DNA of 64,000 nt from Rhodocyclaceae bacterium (GTDB lineage Bacteria; Pseudomonadota; Gammaproteobacteria; Burkholderiales; Rhodocyclaceae), in assembly GCA_022072095.1 (NCBI GenBank), contig JAJVIJ010000047.1, positions 1-64,000 on the forward strand, given 5' to 3'. The notes below the pieces were generated by a model that saw only the letters and a program-made list of their open reading frames with translations, did not search any database and had not been told where the DNA came from. The position numbers and the translations under genes were made by a program. Positions 7,315 to 16,526 of the stretch are shown here, one piece after another (within the stretch, counting starts at the first letter, position 1; every line of letters starts with the position of its first letter).

Positions 7315-8427
7315 TCATTCGGCGTGCACGATCCGGCCGAAGCGCTCGGCCGCCTCGACAAACTCATTCATCATGTCATAGATGATCTGCCGGCAGCTCG
7401 TCTCGGACTTGATGTCCCCGACCAGCTGACCGACCGGGTAGTATTGCCAAGCGCTCTCCCGCCCACGCTCGACCCGCAAGTGCGGTTCGGCCATCAGCAT
7501 GGTCTGATAGGGCATCGGCGCAAACCCCGGGGCGTCGGCACGCTCCCAGGCGTCGGACAGCTTGCTGCGCAGCACGCGCGCCGGCTTGCCGGAGCGCAGT
7601 CGGCTCTGTACGGTGTCTTCCGATTTGGCCGCGAAAAATCGCTCCTTCAGTTCCGGACCCAGCTCGCTCTCCCGCGTTCCTAGCCAGATCGAGCCGCACC
7701 AGACGCCGTCCGCGCCCAGCGCGATGGCCGCCGCCATCTGGCGACCGCGACCGACACCGCCCGCGGCCAGCACCGGCAAGGGTGCGACCGCATCGATCAC
7801 CTGTGGCCACAGAATCATCGAGCTCAGCTTGCCCGTGTGCCCGCCCGCCTCCATCCCCTGGGCGACGATGAAATCGACACCCGCTTCCTTGTGGTCGACG
7901 GCATGCGCCGGTTTGCCCGCGAGCGCGCCGACCGGAATCCCAAGGCCGTGCAGCCGCGCGACCGTCTCCCTGGGCGGCGTACCCAGGGCGCTGACCACGG
8001 CCTTGATCGGATGGCGCAGCGCGACGTCGAGCAAGGCCTCCGTCTGCTCGCGGGTCATGTTGATGCGGTCGAGCATCTGCTGGACCAGGTTCGCCGCCAT
8101 GTCCTCGGGCAGGCGCGGAATGCCGGCCTCGTCCAGTACCCGCCGCATGAATTCCACCTGCGGCGCGGGCAGGTCGGCCGGCGTGATGCGCCGGTCACCG
8201 AGCTTTTCGTACTTGTTGGGCAGCAGCACGTCGATGCCGTAGGGCTTGCCACCGACGTGCTCGTCGATCCATTTCAATTCGGTATCGAGCTGATCGGCGG
8301 TTTTGTAGGCGACACCGAGCACACCAAAGCCGCCGGCCTTCGACACCTCGGCGACCACGTCCCGGCAATGCGAGAACGCAAAAATCGGAACGTCGATGCC
8401 GAGCATCTCCGTCATTCGGGTCTTCAT
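7315..8427 (-). CDS. Nitronate monooxygenase family protein (copy 2)
   Basis: Also 370 residues, a paralogue of the protein at 6159-7271. It begins MKTRMTEMLGIDVPIFAFSHC, shortened here to its conserved PIFAFSHCRDVV core, and has GMEAGGHTGKLSSM and AAGGVGRGRQMAAAIALGADGVWCGS. The AGGHTG segment matches the usual NMO/FabK-like form better than the AGHNSD of copy 1, so the two probably differ in substrate. A GGAGG-type ribosome site lies just upstream of the ATG. The native substrate is unknown. The SDR gene upstream lies 64 bp away on the same strand. Confidence 0.88.
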   Translation of the reverse strand: MKTRMTEMLGIDVPIFAFSHCRDVVAEVSKAGGFGVLGVAYKTADQLDTELKWIDEHVGGKPYGIDVLLPNKYEKLGDRRITPADLPAPQVEFMRRVLDEAGIPRLPEDMAANLVQQMLDRINMTREQTEALLDVALRHPIKAVVSALGTPPRETVARLHGLGIPVGALAGKPAHAVDHKEAGVDFIVAQGMEAGGHTGKLSSMILWPQVIDAVAPLPVLAAGGVGRGRQMAAAIALGADGVWCGSIWLGTRESELGPELKERFFAAKSEDTVQSRLRSGKPARVLRSKLSDAWERADAPGFAPMPYQTMLMAEPHLRVERGRESAWQYYPVGQLVGDIKSETSCRQIIYDMMNEFVEAAERFGRIVHAE

Positions 8428-8491
8428 TGTCTCCTCCTATGTTGTCACATGAAATCAGGCCAGGCCGCCAGTGCCCCGGGCCAGTCTCGAC

Positions 8492-9283
8492 TCACAACGG
8501 CCGTCCGCGCGGCTTGCGCCCGGCATGGACGAACAGACGATCGTAGACCGCGTTCGGCAGCAGCGCCAACGCGCGTGCCGTCAGCGCCATCGGCCACGGA
8601 ATCACCGCGTAGCTGGCGCCGCGCTCGATCGCACGCACCAGTCGTCGCGCCGCCTCGTCGGCCCGCAGCAGGAAGGGCATCGGATACGGATTGCCGGCGG
8701 TCATGTCGGTGTCGACGTAGCCCGGACAGAGCGTCACCACGCGCACCTGTGCCGGGCGCAGCTCCACACGCAGGCTTTCGAGATAGCGAATCGCGGCCGC
8801 CTTGGAGGCCGAGTAGGCGCCCGCGCCTGGCAGTCCGCGCACGCCCGCGACCGAGGCCACGCCGACCAGCGTGCCCTGCCCGTTCGCCTTCATACACGGC
8901 ACGAAAGGTGCGAAGGTGGCCACCATGCCGAGCACGTTGGTCGCGAGAACCTGCCGAAAGGCGGCGTAATCCTCCGCATACTCGGTCAGCGTGCCAGTGG
9001 ATACCCCTGCATTGGCGATGACCCGGTCCGGTACACCGAATTCGTCCATGAAATGCCCGGCCGCGCTCCGCATGCTGGCCGGATCTCGCACATCGGCCGC
9101 CAGCGCCAGACACCGCACACCATGCCGTTGGACGAGTTCGTCAGCCAACTCTTCGAGGGCATCGGCGGCTCGCGCCACGAGCCCCAGGTTCGCTCCCCTG
9201 CGGGCATATTCGCGGGCCAGCTCCCGACCAAGACCACGCGACGCGCCGGTGATGAACACGGCCGGCGGTCGTGGCGGGGTCAT
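8492..9283 (-). CDS. Short-chain dehydrogenase/reductase (SDR)
   Basis: A classical SDR of 263 residues. TGASRGLGRELA (cofactor loop) is near residue 12, ANAGVSTG near 90, a catalytic Ser in VGVASVAGV near 143, and YSASKAA (Tyr-x-x-x-Lys) near 157. The Arg after the first glycine loop favours NADPH. It is an NAD(P)H-dependent oxidoreductase of unknown substrate. It may be transcribed with the two NMO genes downstream; dsbA ends 31 bp upstream on the same strand. Confidence 0.88.
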   Translation of the reverse strand: MTPPRPPAVFITGASRGLGRELAREYARRGANLGLVARAADALEELADELVQRHGVRCLALAADVRDPASMRSAAGHFMDEFGVPDRVIANAGVSTGTLTEYAEDYAAFRQVLATNVLGMVATFAPFVPCMKANGQGTLVGVASVAGVRGLPGAGAYSASKAAAIRYLESLRVELRPAQVRVVTLCPGYVDTDMTAGNPYPMPFLLRADEAARRLVRAIERGASYAVIPWPMALTARALALLPNAVYDRLFVHAGRKPRGRPL

Positions 9284-9314
9284 GCGCGCCCTGGTCGACC
9301 AGCGCTGCCCGAAA

Positions 9315-9974
9315 CTACTTTTTCGCTGCCGGCTGACGCTCGCTGCGCGCCTTCTGGATCAGGCCATCGAGCACAGCGAACAGCGGCTCGTGGCCACCCG
9401 CCATGCCATTGGTGGTCAGGTACTTGCCCTCGACGATCAGCGCCGGCACGCCGTCGATGCCGTAGGCCTTGGTCATCTGGATCGCGCGCTGGACCTTGCT
9501 TTGCACTGCGAAGGACTGATAGGTCTCCGCGAATTTCTTGGCATCCACGCCCTGCTTGCCAACCCAGTCGAACAGTATTTTTTCGCTGTTCAGGTTGATG
9601 CGCTCGCGATGCATCGCATCGAACACTCGTCCATGCAGGTGCTCCAGCTCACCCAGCGTTTCCAGGGTATAAAAGATTTTCGCCGCCGGTACCCAACTGT
9701 CGCGGAAGATGGCCGGGATCCGGCGCACACCGACATCCTTGGGCTGACCCTTGATCCAGCGGTTGAACGCAGGTTCCAGATCGTAGCAGTGCGGGCAGCC
9801 GTACCAGAAAAACTCGACCAGTTCGATGCGGTCTCGATTTTCGGTGGCCTGTGCCGGATTGATCACCTGATAGTCCTTGCCGAGTACCGGCGCCGCAGCC
9901 GCAGCGAACTGCGACCCGACCACGACCATCATGCCGGCCAACACCATTCGGCCAAGCGCCGTCAGCTTTCTCAT
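9315..9974 (-). CDS. dsbA: Thiol:disulfide interchange protein DsbA
   Basis: A periplasmic oxidant of 219 residues that forms disulfides in exported proteins. A signal peptide (RK, hydrophobic core, GSQFAAAAA) precedes the thioredoxin-like domain. The active site CPHC sits in EFFWYGCPHCYDLEP near residue 57 and the cis-Pro loop in DGVPALIV near 172. The ATG at 9974 has GAGGG upstream; the open frame continues much further only as a shadow of the next gene. It is 20 bp downstream of the SPOR gene and argS, an arrangement often seen in betaproteobacteria. Confidence 0.95.
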   Translation of the reverse strand: MRKLTALGRMVLAGMMVVVGSQFAAAAAPVLGKDYQVINPAQATENRDRIELVEFFWYGCPHCYDLEPAFNRWIKGQPKDVGVRRIPAIFRDSWVPAAKIFYTLETLGELEHLHGRVFDAMHRERINLNSEKILFDWVGKQGVDAKKFAETYQSFAVQSKVQRAIQMTKAYGIDGVPALIVEGKYLTTNGMAGGHEPLFAVLDGLIQKARSERQPAAKK

Positions 9975-9994
9975 CGCCGTTCCCTCTCGCGAAT

Positions 9995-10585
9995 TCATTG
10001 GCTCGATTTGACCAGGTTGGCCTGGATTCCGTTCTGCGCCAGCTCCGCCCGCACGCGTGCCAGGTCTTCGGGCTTCGCGTACGGCCCGAGGCGCACGCGG
10101 AACACGTTTCCTTTGTCCGGCACCGACACCTGTTGCACACTGGCTTCCAGGCCGAGCAATGCGAGCTTGGCCTTGAGATTGTCGGCCTCGGCCGCCGAGT
10201 GAAAGGCGCCCGCCTGCAGAAAGGTCTGCTCCGTCGCGGCCACCTTGGCTGTTTCGCCCGGCTCGGCCGGTATTGCCGCCACCCCCTGTCCGTCCTGTCC
10301 CGTCGGCGTCTTGTTGGGCTCGACGCTCGGTTTGGGTTCCAGCGCAGGCTCCCCGGGCTTCGCCGGCAGGTTGGCGGGCCCCTTCGACAAATCGCCCCGC
10401 AAGGATTCGGCCGGCTGCATCTTGTCGCGGAATGGCGAGGGCGCGCCATTGATATACCAGACCACGGCGGCGGAGATCACCACCCCGATGACGATGCCGA
10501 TGAAGACGCCGAGGAGCGTCCCGCCCGCGCTCTTGCGCGGCGGCGACGGGTGACGACGAACGGAGGTGGGCGATTTTTGGCTCAC
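9995..10585 (-). CDS. SPOR-domain membrane protein (FtsN-like)
   Basis: A 196-residue bitopic inner-membrane protein. It has a basic cytoplasmic tail, one transmembrane helix (about residues 22-45, GTLLGVFIGIVIGVVISAAV), a Pro/Lys/Glu-rich periplasmic linker, and a C-terminal SPOR domain (about 115-196) starting QAGAFHSAAEADNLKAKL with VRLGPYAKPEDLARVRAEL. SPOR domains bind denuded glycan strands at the septum, so a cell-division or septal role is likely. It is encoded 6 bp after argS and 20 bp before dsbA. Confidence 0.88.
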   Translation of the reverse strand: MSQKSPTSVRRHPSPPRKSAGGTLLGVFIGIVIGVVISAAVVWYINGAPSPFRDKMQPAESLRGDLSKGPANLPAKPGEPALEPKPSVEPNKTPTGQDGQGVAAIPAEPGETAKVAATEQTFLQAGAFHSAAEADNLKAKLALLGLEASVQQVSVPDKGNVFRVRLGPYAKPEDLARVRAELAQNGIQANLVKSSQ

Positions 10586-10591
10586 GGCGGC

Positions 10592-12379
10592 TCACATGGC
10601 TTCAGGTGCACCCACGCCCAGCAGGCGTAGGCCATTCGCTAGGGTCTGGCGCACGCACGCCGCAAGCGCGACGCGCGCCTCGCGCAGTGCAGTGACATCG
10701 ACGAGTATGCGTGAGGCCGTGTAATAGCGATGGAATTCGGCGGCAAGGTCTTTCAGGTAGAACGCGATCACGTGCGGCGCATATTGACTGGCGGCCTCGT
10801 CGACCACCGCCGGAAAGGCCATCAGCTCGCGCAACAGGCGCAACTCCGCCGGATCGCTCAGACACGAGCAGTCCACGCGTTCGAGCTCGCCGGGCTCCCC
10901 GTCATACTGGCTCTGCCACTCACGCAGAATGCTGGCGATGCGGGCATGCGCGTATTGCAGGTAATAGACCGGGTTGTCGCTGCTCTCGGTCTTGGCGAGA
11001 TCGAGATCGAAATCGAGATGCTGGTCGGATTTTCGCAGCACATAGAACAGACGCGCCGCGTCCCGCCCGACCTCGTCGCGCAGCGCACGCAGGGTCACGA
11101 ACTCGCCGGAGCGCGTACTCATCGAGGCCTTCTGGCCATTTCGATAGAGCACGGCAAACTGCACCAGCGCGATGTCGAGCCTGTGCGCGTCGAGCCCCAA
11201 CGCGGTCACGGCACCCTTCACCCTCGGGATGTAACCATGGTGATCGGCACCCCAGATGTTCACGATGCGGTCGAAGCCTCGCTCGTACTTGTTCAGGTGG
11301 TAGGCGATATCCGACGCGAAATAGGTCGGCTGACCGTTCTCGCGACGGACGACGCGGTCCTTCTCGTCGCCAAAAGCCGTCGAGCGAAACCACAGTGCCC
11401 CATCCTGCGAGTACAGATGCCCGGCACGCTCCAGTTGAGCCAGCGCACGCTCGACCAGGCCCAGGTCATACAGCGAGCGCTCGGAGAACCAGACATCGAA
11501 ATGCACGCCGAACTCGGCGAGATCATTGCGACAGTCGCCCAACTGCTCGGCGAGCACGAAATCATGCAGGCTGCGGTAGGCATCGGCGAGCAGATACTTG
11601 CAGTTGTCGATGAGCGCATCGAGATGGGATTCGCGCAGCGCCTGCGCTTCCCCGTCCCCGCGTTCCGCGGGCGGCAGCGGCGGCACTCCCGAGAGTATGC
11701 TCACCGGATCGACCCGTGCATAGCGGTCGCCATGCGCTTCGCGCAATTGCCGCGCCATGGTGAACACATAGTCGCCACGGTAGCCGTTCGGCGGAAAATG
11801 CACGCTCAAACCGAACAGATCGAGATATCTCAGCCAAGTCGACAATGCCAGGATGTCCATCTGCCGGCCGGCATCATTGACATAGTATTCGCGGGTCACG
11901 GCATGGCCCGCGAATTCGAGGATGTCGGCGAGGCTGGCGCCGTAGGCGGCGCCGCGGCCATGGCCTACATGCAGCGGCCCGGTCGGATTCGCCGACACGA
12001 ACTCGACCAGAACCCGGTTCGGCGTTTCGCGCACGCCGGCGCCATAGCGTTCGCCGCGCGTCAGCACTTCATGCACGACCTCGTGCAGAACGCTCGCTTC
12101 CAGATGAAGGTTGATGAAGCCCGCGCCCGCCACCTCGACGCGGGCCAACAACGACGACACCGGAATTTCCGCGGCCACGCGCTCGGCAAGCTGGCGCGGC
12201 GGGATCTTCATCTGCTTGGCGAGCTGAAGCGCCACGTTGGAGGTGAAATCGCCGTGCCCTTCCTGGCGCGAACGCGCCAGGCGAACCTCGATCCCGAAAT
12301 CGGGCGCGACCGAGAACAAGGCGCGCGAAAGGAGTTCCGTCAGCTGGCTTTGAATGTCGGCGATCATGTCGTCGGGCAT
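10592..12379 (-). CDS. argS: Arginyl-tRNA synthetase
   Basis: A class I aminoacyl-tRNA synthetase of 595 residues that attaches arginine to tRNA-Arg. The N-terminal additional domain is followed by [18 protein letters not shown], with HVGH as the HIGH motif, near residue 130. The KMSKS loop is degenerate, [12 protein letters not shown], as is usual in ArgRS. The C-terminal alpha-helical anticodon domain ends [10 protein letters not shown]. Start choice is uncertain: ATG at 12379 (MPDD) or 12367 (MIADIQ); neither has a strong ribosome site. The much longer open frame upstream overlaps ubiB and is not credible. It is divergent from ubiB with about 85 bp between. Confidence 0.96.
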   Translation of the reverse strand: MPDDMIADIQSQLTELLSRALFSVAPDFGIEVRLARSRQEGHGDFTSNVALQLAKQMKIPPRQLAERVAAEIPVSSLLARVEVAGAGFINLHLEASVLHEVVHEVLTRGERYGAGVRETPNRVLVEFVSANPTGPLHVGHGRGAAYGASLADILEFAGHAVTREYYVNDAGRQMDILALSTWLRYLDLFGLSVHFPPNGYRGDYVFTMARQLREAHGDRYARVDPVSILSGVPPLPPAERGDGEAQALRESHLDALIDNCKYLLADAYRSLHDFVLAEQLGDCRNDLAEFGVHFDVWFSERSLYDLGLVERALAQLERAGHLYSQDGALWFRSTAFGDEKDRVVRRENGQPTYFASDIAYHLNKYERGFDRIVNIWGADHHGYIPRVKGAVTALGLDAHRLDIALVQFAVLYRNGQKASMSTRSGEFVTLRALRDEVGRDAARLFYVLRKSDQHLDFDLDLAKTESSDNPVYYLQYAHARIASILREWQSQYDGEPGELERVDCSCLSDPAELRLLRELMAFPAVVDEAASQYAPHVIAFYLKDLAAEFHRYYTASRILVDVTALREARVALAACVRQTLANGLRLLGVGAPEAM

Positions 12380-12464
12380 GTTAAAGCAGTCGATTATAGC
12401 CAGCCGGCCATCGGACGCCGGCGCTTCTGTTACATTGGCGAGCGATTTTCCCCATGGTTCAAGC

Positions 12465-13994
12465 GTGCGCCTCATCCGACTCGCCAAGATCGCCTGGGTC
12501 AGCCATCGGTTCGGGCTCGATCTGATTCTGCTCGACGCCGAGCCCAGCGGCCGACTCGCTCATTTGGCCCGCCGGGTGTTCTTCTGGCGGAGATCACTGG
12601 CCCCCCGCGGCGAGCGGCTGCGGCTTGCGCTGGAGGCGCTCGGGCCGATCTTCGTCAAGTTCGGCCAGATGCTCTCGACCCGGCGCGACCTGTTGCCGAC
12701 CGACCTCGCCGACGAACTGGCCAGGCTGCAGGACCGTGTGCCGCCCTTCCCGTCGGAACAAGCCATGGCGCTGCTGGAAAAATTCTATGCGCGGCCGCTG
12801 TCGTCGGTATTCGCCGAATTCGACGCGCTGCCGGTGGCCAGCGCCTCGGTGGCCCAGGTGCACTTCGCGCGTCTGCCCAGCGGAGAGCCGGTCGCGGTCA
12901 AGATACTCCGTCCCGGCATACGGCGCGTCATCGCGAACGACCTGTCGCTGCTCGATGCCGGGGCGGCGCTGCTGGAGCGCATCTGGCCCGAAGCGCGACG
13001 CCTCAAGCCGCGCGAAGTCGTGGCCGAGTTCGCCAAACACCTGGACAATGAGCTCGACCTGATGCGCGAGGCGGCCAACTGCGCGCACTTGCGCCGCAAC
13101 TTCCTCAACTCGCCTCTGCTCGTCGTGCCGGAAGTTCATTGGGACTGGTGCGGTCGGACGGTCATGGTGATGCAGCGCATGATCGGCACGCCGATCAGCC
13201 AGATCGAGCAGCTGCGGCGGCAGGGTGTGGACCTTTCGCAGCTGGCTCGTGCCGGTGTCGAGATTTTTTTCACCCAGGTCTTTCGCGACGGCTTCTTTCA
13301 TGCCGACATGCACCCGGGCAACATATTCGTGTCCAACACCGGGCAATATATCGCCCTCGATTTCGGCATCATGGGCACGCTCGACGACAACGACAAGAAC
13401 TACCTCGCGCAGAATTTTCTGGCTTTCTTCCAGCGCGATTACAAGCGTGTCGCACAAGCCCATGTCGAGGCGGGCTGGGCGCCGAAGGAGACGCGCATCG
13501 ATGAATTCGAGGCAGCGATCCGCGCGGTGTGCGAACCGATTTTCGACAAGCCACTGAAGGACATTTCCTTCGGGCGCCTGCTCCTGCGCCTGTTCCAGAC
13601 CTCGCGCCGCTTCAATGTCGTCGTGCAGCCCCAGCTGGTCCTGCTGCAGAAGACCTTGCTCAACATCGAAGGACTGGGGCGCCAGCTCGATCCGGACCTG
13701 GATCTATGGAAGACGGCGAAACCGTTCCTGGAGCGCTGGATGGCCGAGCAGGTGGGATGGCGCGGACTCCTCGCCAACCTCGAACGCGAGATGCCGCGAT
13801 GGGCGCATCTGCTGCCGCAACTGCCCAGGCTCGCGCACGCTGCGCTCAGCGCACGCAGTGATACCGAATCGGCGCGCCAACGGGACGATCTCGCCCGCAA
13901 ACTTGCTGGCTATCGCCGACGGATGACGGCACTCACCGTGCTCACGCTCGTGCTCGCGCTCACCCAGATCGCACTCTGGCTACAACATCGCTGA
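12465..13994 (+). CDS. ubiB: Ubiquinone biosynthesis atypical kinase UbiB
   Basis: An ABC1/ADCK-type protein of about 509 residues needed for the early steps of ubiquinone synthesis at the membrane. Signatures are the KxGQ motif ([10 protein letters not shown], near residue 63), the Ala-rich loop [12 protein letters not shown], the catalytic stretch [10 protein letters not shown] and the metal-binding DFGIMG. A C-terminal transmembrane region (about 480-503, [19 protein letters not shown]) anchors it. The GTG at 12465 gives the usual UbiB N-terminus ([18 protein letters not shown]); an ATG at 12354 would extend into argS. ubiE and ubiJ, often its neighbours, are absent here. Confidence 0.92.
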   Translation: MRLIRLAKIAWVSHRFGLDLILLDAEPSGRLAHLARRVFFWRRSLAPRGERLRLALEALGPIFVKFGQMLSTRRDLLPTDLADELARLQDRVPPFPSEQAMALLEKFYARPLSSVFAEFDALPVASASVAQVHFARLPSGEPVAVKILRPGIRRVIANDLSLLDAGAALLERIWPEARRLKPREVVAEFAKHLDNELDLMREAANCAHLRRNFLNSPLLVVPEVHWDWCGRTVMVMQRMIGTPISQIEQLRRQGVDLSQLARAGVEIFFTQVFRDGFFHADMHPGNIFVSNTGQYIALDFGIMGTLDDNDKNYLAQNFLAFFQRDYKRVAQAHVEAGWAPKETRIDEFEAAIRAVCEPIFDKPLKDISFGRLLLRLFQTSRRFNVVVQPQLVLLQKTLLNIEGLGRQLDPDLDLWKTAKPFLERWMAEQVGWRGLLANLEREMPRWAHLLPQLPRLAHAALSARSDTESARQRDDLARKLAGYRRRMTALTVLTLVLALTQIALWLQHR

Positions 13995-14020
13995 GTTTCC
14001 CGAGCCAGCGTCCGTTCCAA

Positions 14021-15439
14021 TCAATCACGGCTTTCCTTGACCAGCCTGTCACCCAGCGGCTGGAACGGGCGGGCATTGCCCGAGTAGAGATGGGTGAAGG
14101 TCGCGATCTGCGCCGGCGACACCGATACCGCACGTTTCATGACGATCCACAGGACGCCCTCGGTGCATGGCGGGGTCGTCAACGATCCGCTGTAACTGAA
14201 ATATCGCCTGTCCTCGGGCAGCAGCGCGGGCAGATCGATGCTCGTCTGGGCCGATTCGGTACCGCCGGACTCTAGCGGCAGATGATTCCAGACCGCCTGC
14301 ACCGCCGGATGTTCCGCACCGTCGTCGAGTGGCAGCGCCACGACGGCAAGCCGCCCGGCCTCGTCCGCATGCACCAGGTGGATGGACATGGCATAGCGAC
14401 GGCCGTTGATCTGCTCTTCGGCCGGTGCATGGAAATGGAGCTGGCGCAGGGCGTAGACACGACCCAGAGCGGACAGGGTTTGCCGGCCTTCGATGTGGAC
14501 TTCGATGCCGTGTCCGCTGTCGGTCACGGTAAATCGGGCCGGGCGGTAATCGAACTGCAGCGGCGGCTGGTCGACCCGGATGCCGATGCCGTCATGCAGC
14601 ACGATGGGGGACTGCCGGCGCCCGTCAGAACACTGCGCCCATTCCGGGCGCAATCGTCCCCAGCGCTCGGGTCCGGCCTCACCGCTGTATCGCCAGTCCG
14701 TGTGCGCCGATATCGCTTCGGCAGCTTCGGGTTTTCGCGATTTGAATTTGTCCGGCCGCCCCGCGGCGCTTGCCGGTGTGATCCCTGCAGGACTGGCTGC
14801 CGGAGCGTGGGTGGGCTTGCCCCTTGCAGCGATGGTCCGCCCCTTGCGCTGAGGTCCGGCCGCCCCGACGGGCTCCGCGCCCGTGCCGGACTGGGTCTCG
14901 ATTTCGGTGGTCTTGTCCGCGACGGCAAGCTTCATCCGCACGGGCGACGCAGCGGCCGCTTCGTGCGCAGTGGCGGATGCTTTGCGCGCAACCTGCTGCG
15001 CGGCCTCGACCATGCGCGCCAAATCGGCGGGCGGAGGTGGTTTGCAAACATCACGATACAGGCGCTCGTCGAGCGTGCCGGGCAGCAGCGGAATCTCGCG
15101 CTCCACGCGCGGTTTTTCTTCACGAATGATGCGCTGCTCGCTATCGAGATAGACGCGCTTGATGGTGACGAAACGCAGGCTCTGGCAGTCGTATCGGTTC
15201 AGCGCCTGAACGCTGGAATAGCCAAGTCGTGCGGCCTCGGCCGGCGGCAAGGACAGTCGTCCCCAGGCGACTTTTTGCCCGGCCTCGGCACGTGTGACGC
15301 TGGCCCGATCGATCTCGACCACGCGACCGCGATCGACGGTGATGCGCTCCCAGCGCTCGGGATCGGCACCCAAGGCCGGCAGCACGCCCATCAGGCCGAT
15401 CAGCAATGGTGCCCGCCAGCAGGCGGTCTTGAGGTTCAT
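14021..15439 (-). CDS. Adhesin-E-like domain fused to alpha-carbonic anhydrase
   Basis: A 472-residue exported protein. A signal peptide (residues 1-24) is followed by a domain (25-140) with YDCQSLRF, an IPLLPGTLDERL stretch and a VC end, resembling the surface-adhesin E family. A long Ala/Pro/Lys-rich linker (140-250) leads to a complete alpha-carbonic anhydrase (about 250-472). Zinc ligands are in QLHFHAPAEE and SIHLVHADE, the proton-shuttle His in DSGHGIEVH, and SLTTPPCTEGV is present. It should interconvert CO2 and bicarbonate in the periplasm or at the cell surface. It is the last gene of the minus-strand EPS run, 87 bp after a polysaccharide deacetylase. Confidence 0.85.
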   Translation of the reverse strand: MNLKTACWRAPLLIGLMGVLPALGADPERWERITVDRGRVVEIDRASVTRAEAGQKVAWGRLSLPPAEAARLGYSSVQALNRYDCQSLRFVTIKRVYLDSEQRIIREEKPRVEREIPLLPGTLDERLYRDVCKPPPPADLARMVEAAQQVARKASATAHEAAAASPVRMKLAVADKTTEIETQSGTGAEPVGAAGPQRKGRTIAARGKPTHAPAASPAGITPASAAGRPDKFKSRKPEAAEAISAHTDWRYSGEAGPERWGRLRPEWAQCSDGRRQSPIVLHDGIGIRVDQPPLQFDYRPARFTVTDSGHGIEVHIEGRQTLSALGRVYALRQLHFHAPAEEQINGRRYAMSIHLVHADEAGRLAVVALPLDDGAEHPAVQAVWNHLPLESGGTESAQTSIDLPALLPEDRRYFSYSGSLTTPPCTEGVLWIVMKRAVSVSPAQIATFTHLYSGNARPFQPLGDRLVKESRD

Positions 15440-15526
15440 GTCCGCTTCGGTTTTTTCCGTTCCGACGCATGCATGTCGGACGAATCGGGCGCCTTCTTGA
15501 GCCTGGCGGTGTTGCCGCGCCCCAGG

Positions 15527-16486
15527 TCAGATGACCATGACCGGGCGGATCTGCGTCAGATTCTGGGCAAGGCGCAGGCCGAAGCGCAGCTTGTCCTGCT
15601 CCCACGGCGTGTAGCGGGGCAACTGAAAGCGGTCGGTGCCCGTGGTGGCAACGCCTGCCGCAGTCGTCACCGCGGCCAGGAACCCCAGCTCGCGCACGAT
15701 CGCGACATGTTCTGCGCCGTAGTCGCGCCCCGGCCGACCGTTCGGATAGGCGAACAGCTCGATGCGCCGGCCGGTGATGGCCTCAAGTTCGGCGCGTCCG
15801 CCGGCAATTTCCGCACGCGCTTCGGCCGTACCCAGGCGCGTCAGGATAGGATGAGTGCGCGTGTGCGCGCCGATCCCCATGCCCGCCCGAGCGAGGCTGC
15901 GCACCGCCTCCGGGCTCATCATCAGATCATCCGGCACCATCACGCCGCTGGCTTCGACGACGCGCTCGACCGCCGCCGTGCGTGCCGCGGGATCGAGATA
16001 CTTGACGGCAGCGATCACGCTTTTCAGTGCCGTCCGGCGCTCGGCCACGCTACCGGTCGGAAACTGGCCTAGCGTGCCGAGGTCGAGCATCGTCCGGGCC
16101 GTCCCGCGTATGGACTCGATGACGCGGTCGTTCCACATCGTGCCACCATCCAGAAATCCGGTGGCGATAAAGAAGGTTGCGCTCGCGCCGTACTCCTTCA
16201 GGATAGGCAACGCCACCTGTGCATTGTCGGCGTAGCCATCGTCGAAGCTGATCGCCAGCGCACGTGCCGGCAAGCGCCCGTCGAGCAAACGGCTGATGCC
16301 TTCGGCCAGCGGCAGCACGGCGAACCAGGAGGCAAGCCAGCTCAGCATGCGCGCAAAGCGCCCGGCATCGGGAATATCCGGCATCAGCGGATCCGGTCTG
16401 TCAAGCACGCGATGCAGGATCAGGATGGTCAGGCGTGCACCACCGCCCGATGGCGACAGTTGGTTCAGTACGCTGCGCAGCATCAT
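15527..16486 (-). CDS. Polysaccharide deacetylase (NodB-like), EPS-locus copy 2
   Basis: A carbohydrate esterase family 4 protein of 319 residues. Motif 1 is AISFDDGYADN, motif 2 is GAHTRTHPIL (His-x-x-x-His metal ligands), and a later motif is AYPNGRPGRDYG. It probably removes acetyl groups from a sugar of the exopolysaccharide. The ATG pair at 16484-16486 gives the family-like start MLRSVLNQLSP. A GTG at 16561 would overlap the upstream ligase gene by 35 bp and is less likely. It has no clear signal peptide, only a weakly hydrophobic N-terminus. It lies 40 bp after the ligase gene. Confidence 0.85.
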   Translation of the reverse strand: MMLRSVLNQLSPSGGGARLTILILHRVLDRPDPLMPDIPDAGRFARMLSWLASWFAVLPLAEGISRLLDGRLPARALAISFDDGYADNAQVALPILKEYGASATFFIATGFLDGGTMWNDRVIESIRGTARTMLDLGTLGQFPTGSVAERRTALKSVIAAVKYLDPAARTAAVERVVEASGVMVPDDLMMSPEAVRSLARAGMGIGAHTRTHPILTRLGTAEARAEIAGGRAELEAITGRRIELFAYPNGRPGRDYGAEHVAIVRELGFLAAVTTAAGVATTGTDRFQLPRYTPWEQDKLRFGLRLAQNLTQIRPVMVI

Positions 16487-16526
16487 GGTATCGCGCTCGA
16501 CGACGGCGGCAAGGGCACGCGCGGGT

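Noticed and set aside
6159..9283. Idea that the NMO-SDR genes form a FabK/FabG-like fatty acid pair
   Set aside because: The NMO-like proteins carry general family motifs only, and no other fatty-acid-synthesis gene is present; the function was left open.
10730..13051. Long open frame of 773 codons on the plus strand over argS
   Set aside because: It is the antisense shadow of argS and runs into ubiB; its translation has no domain and an odd composition for a GC-rich genome.
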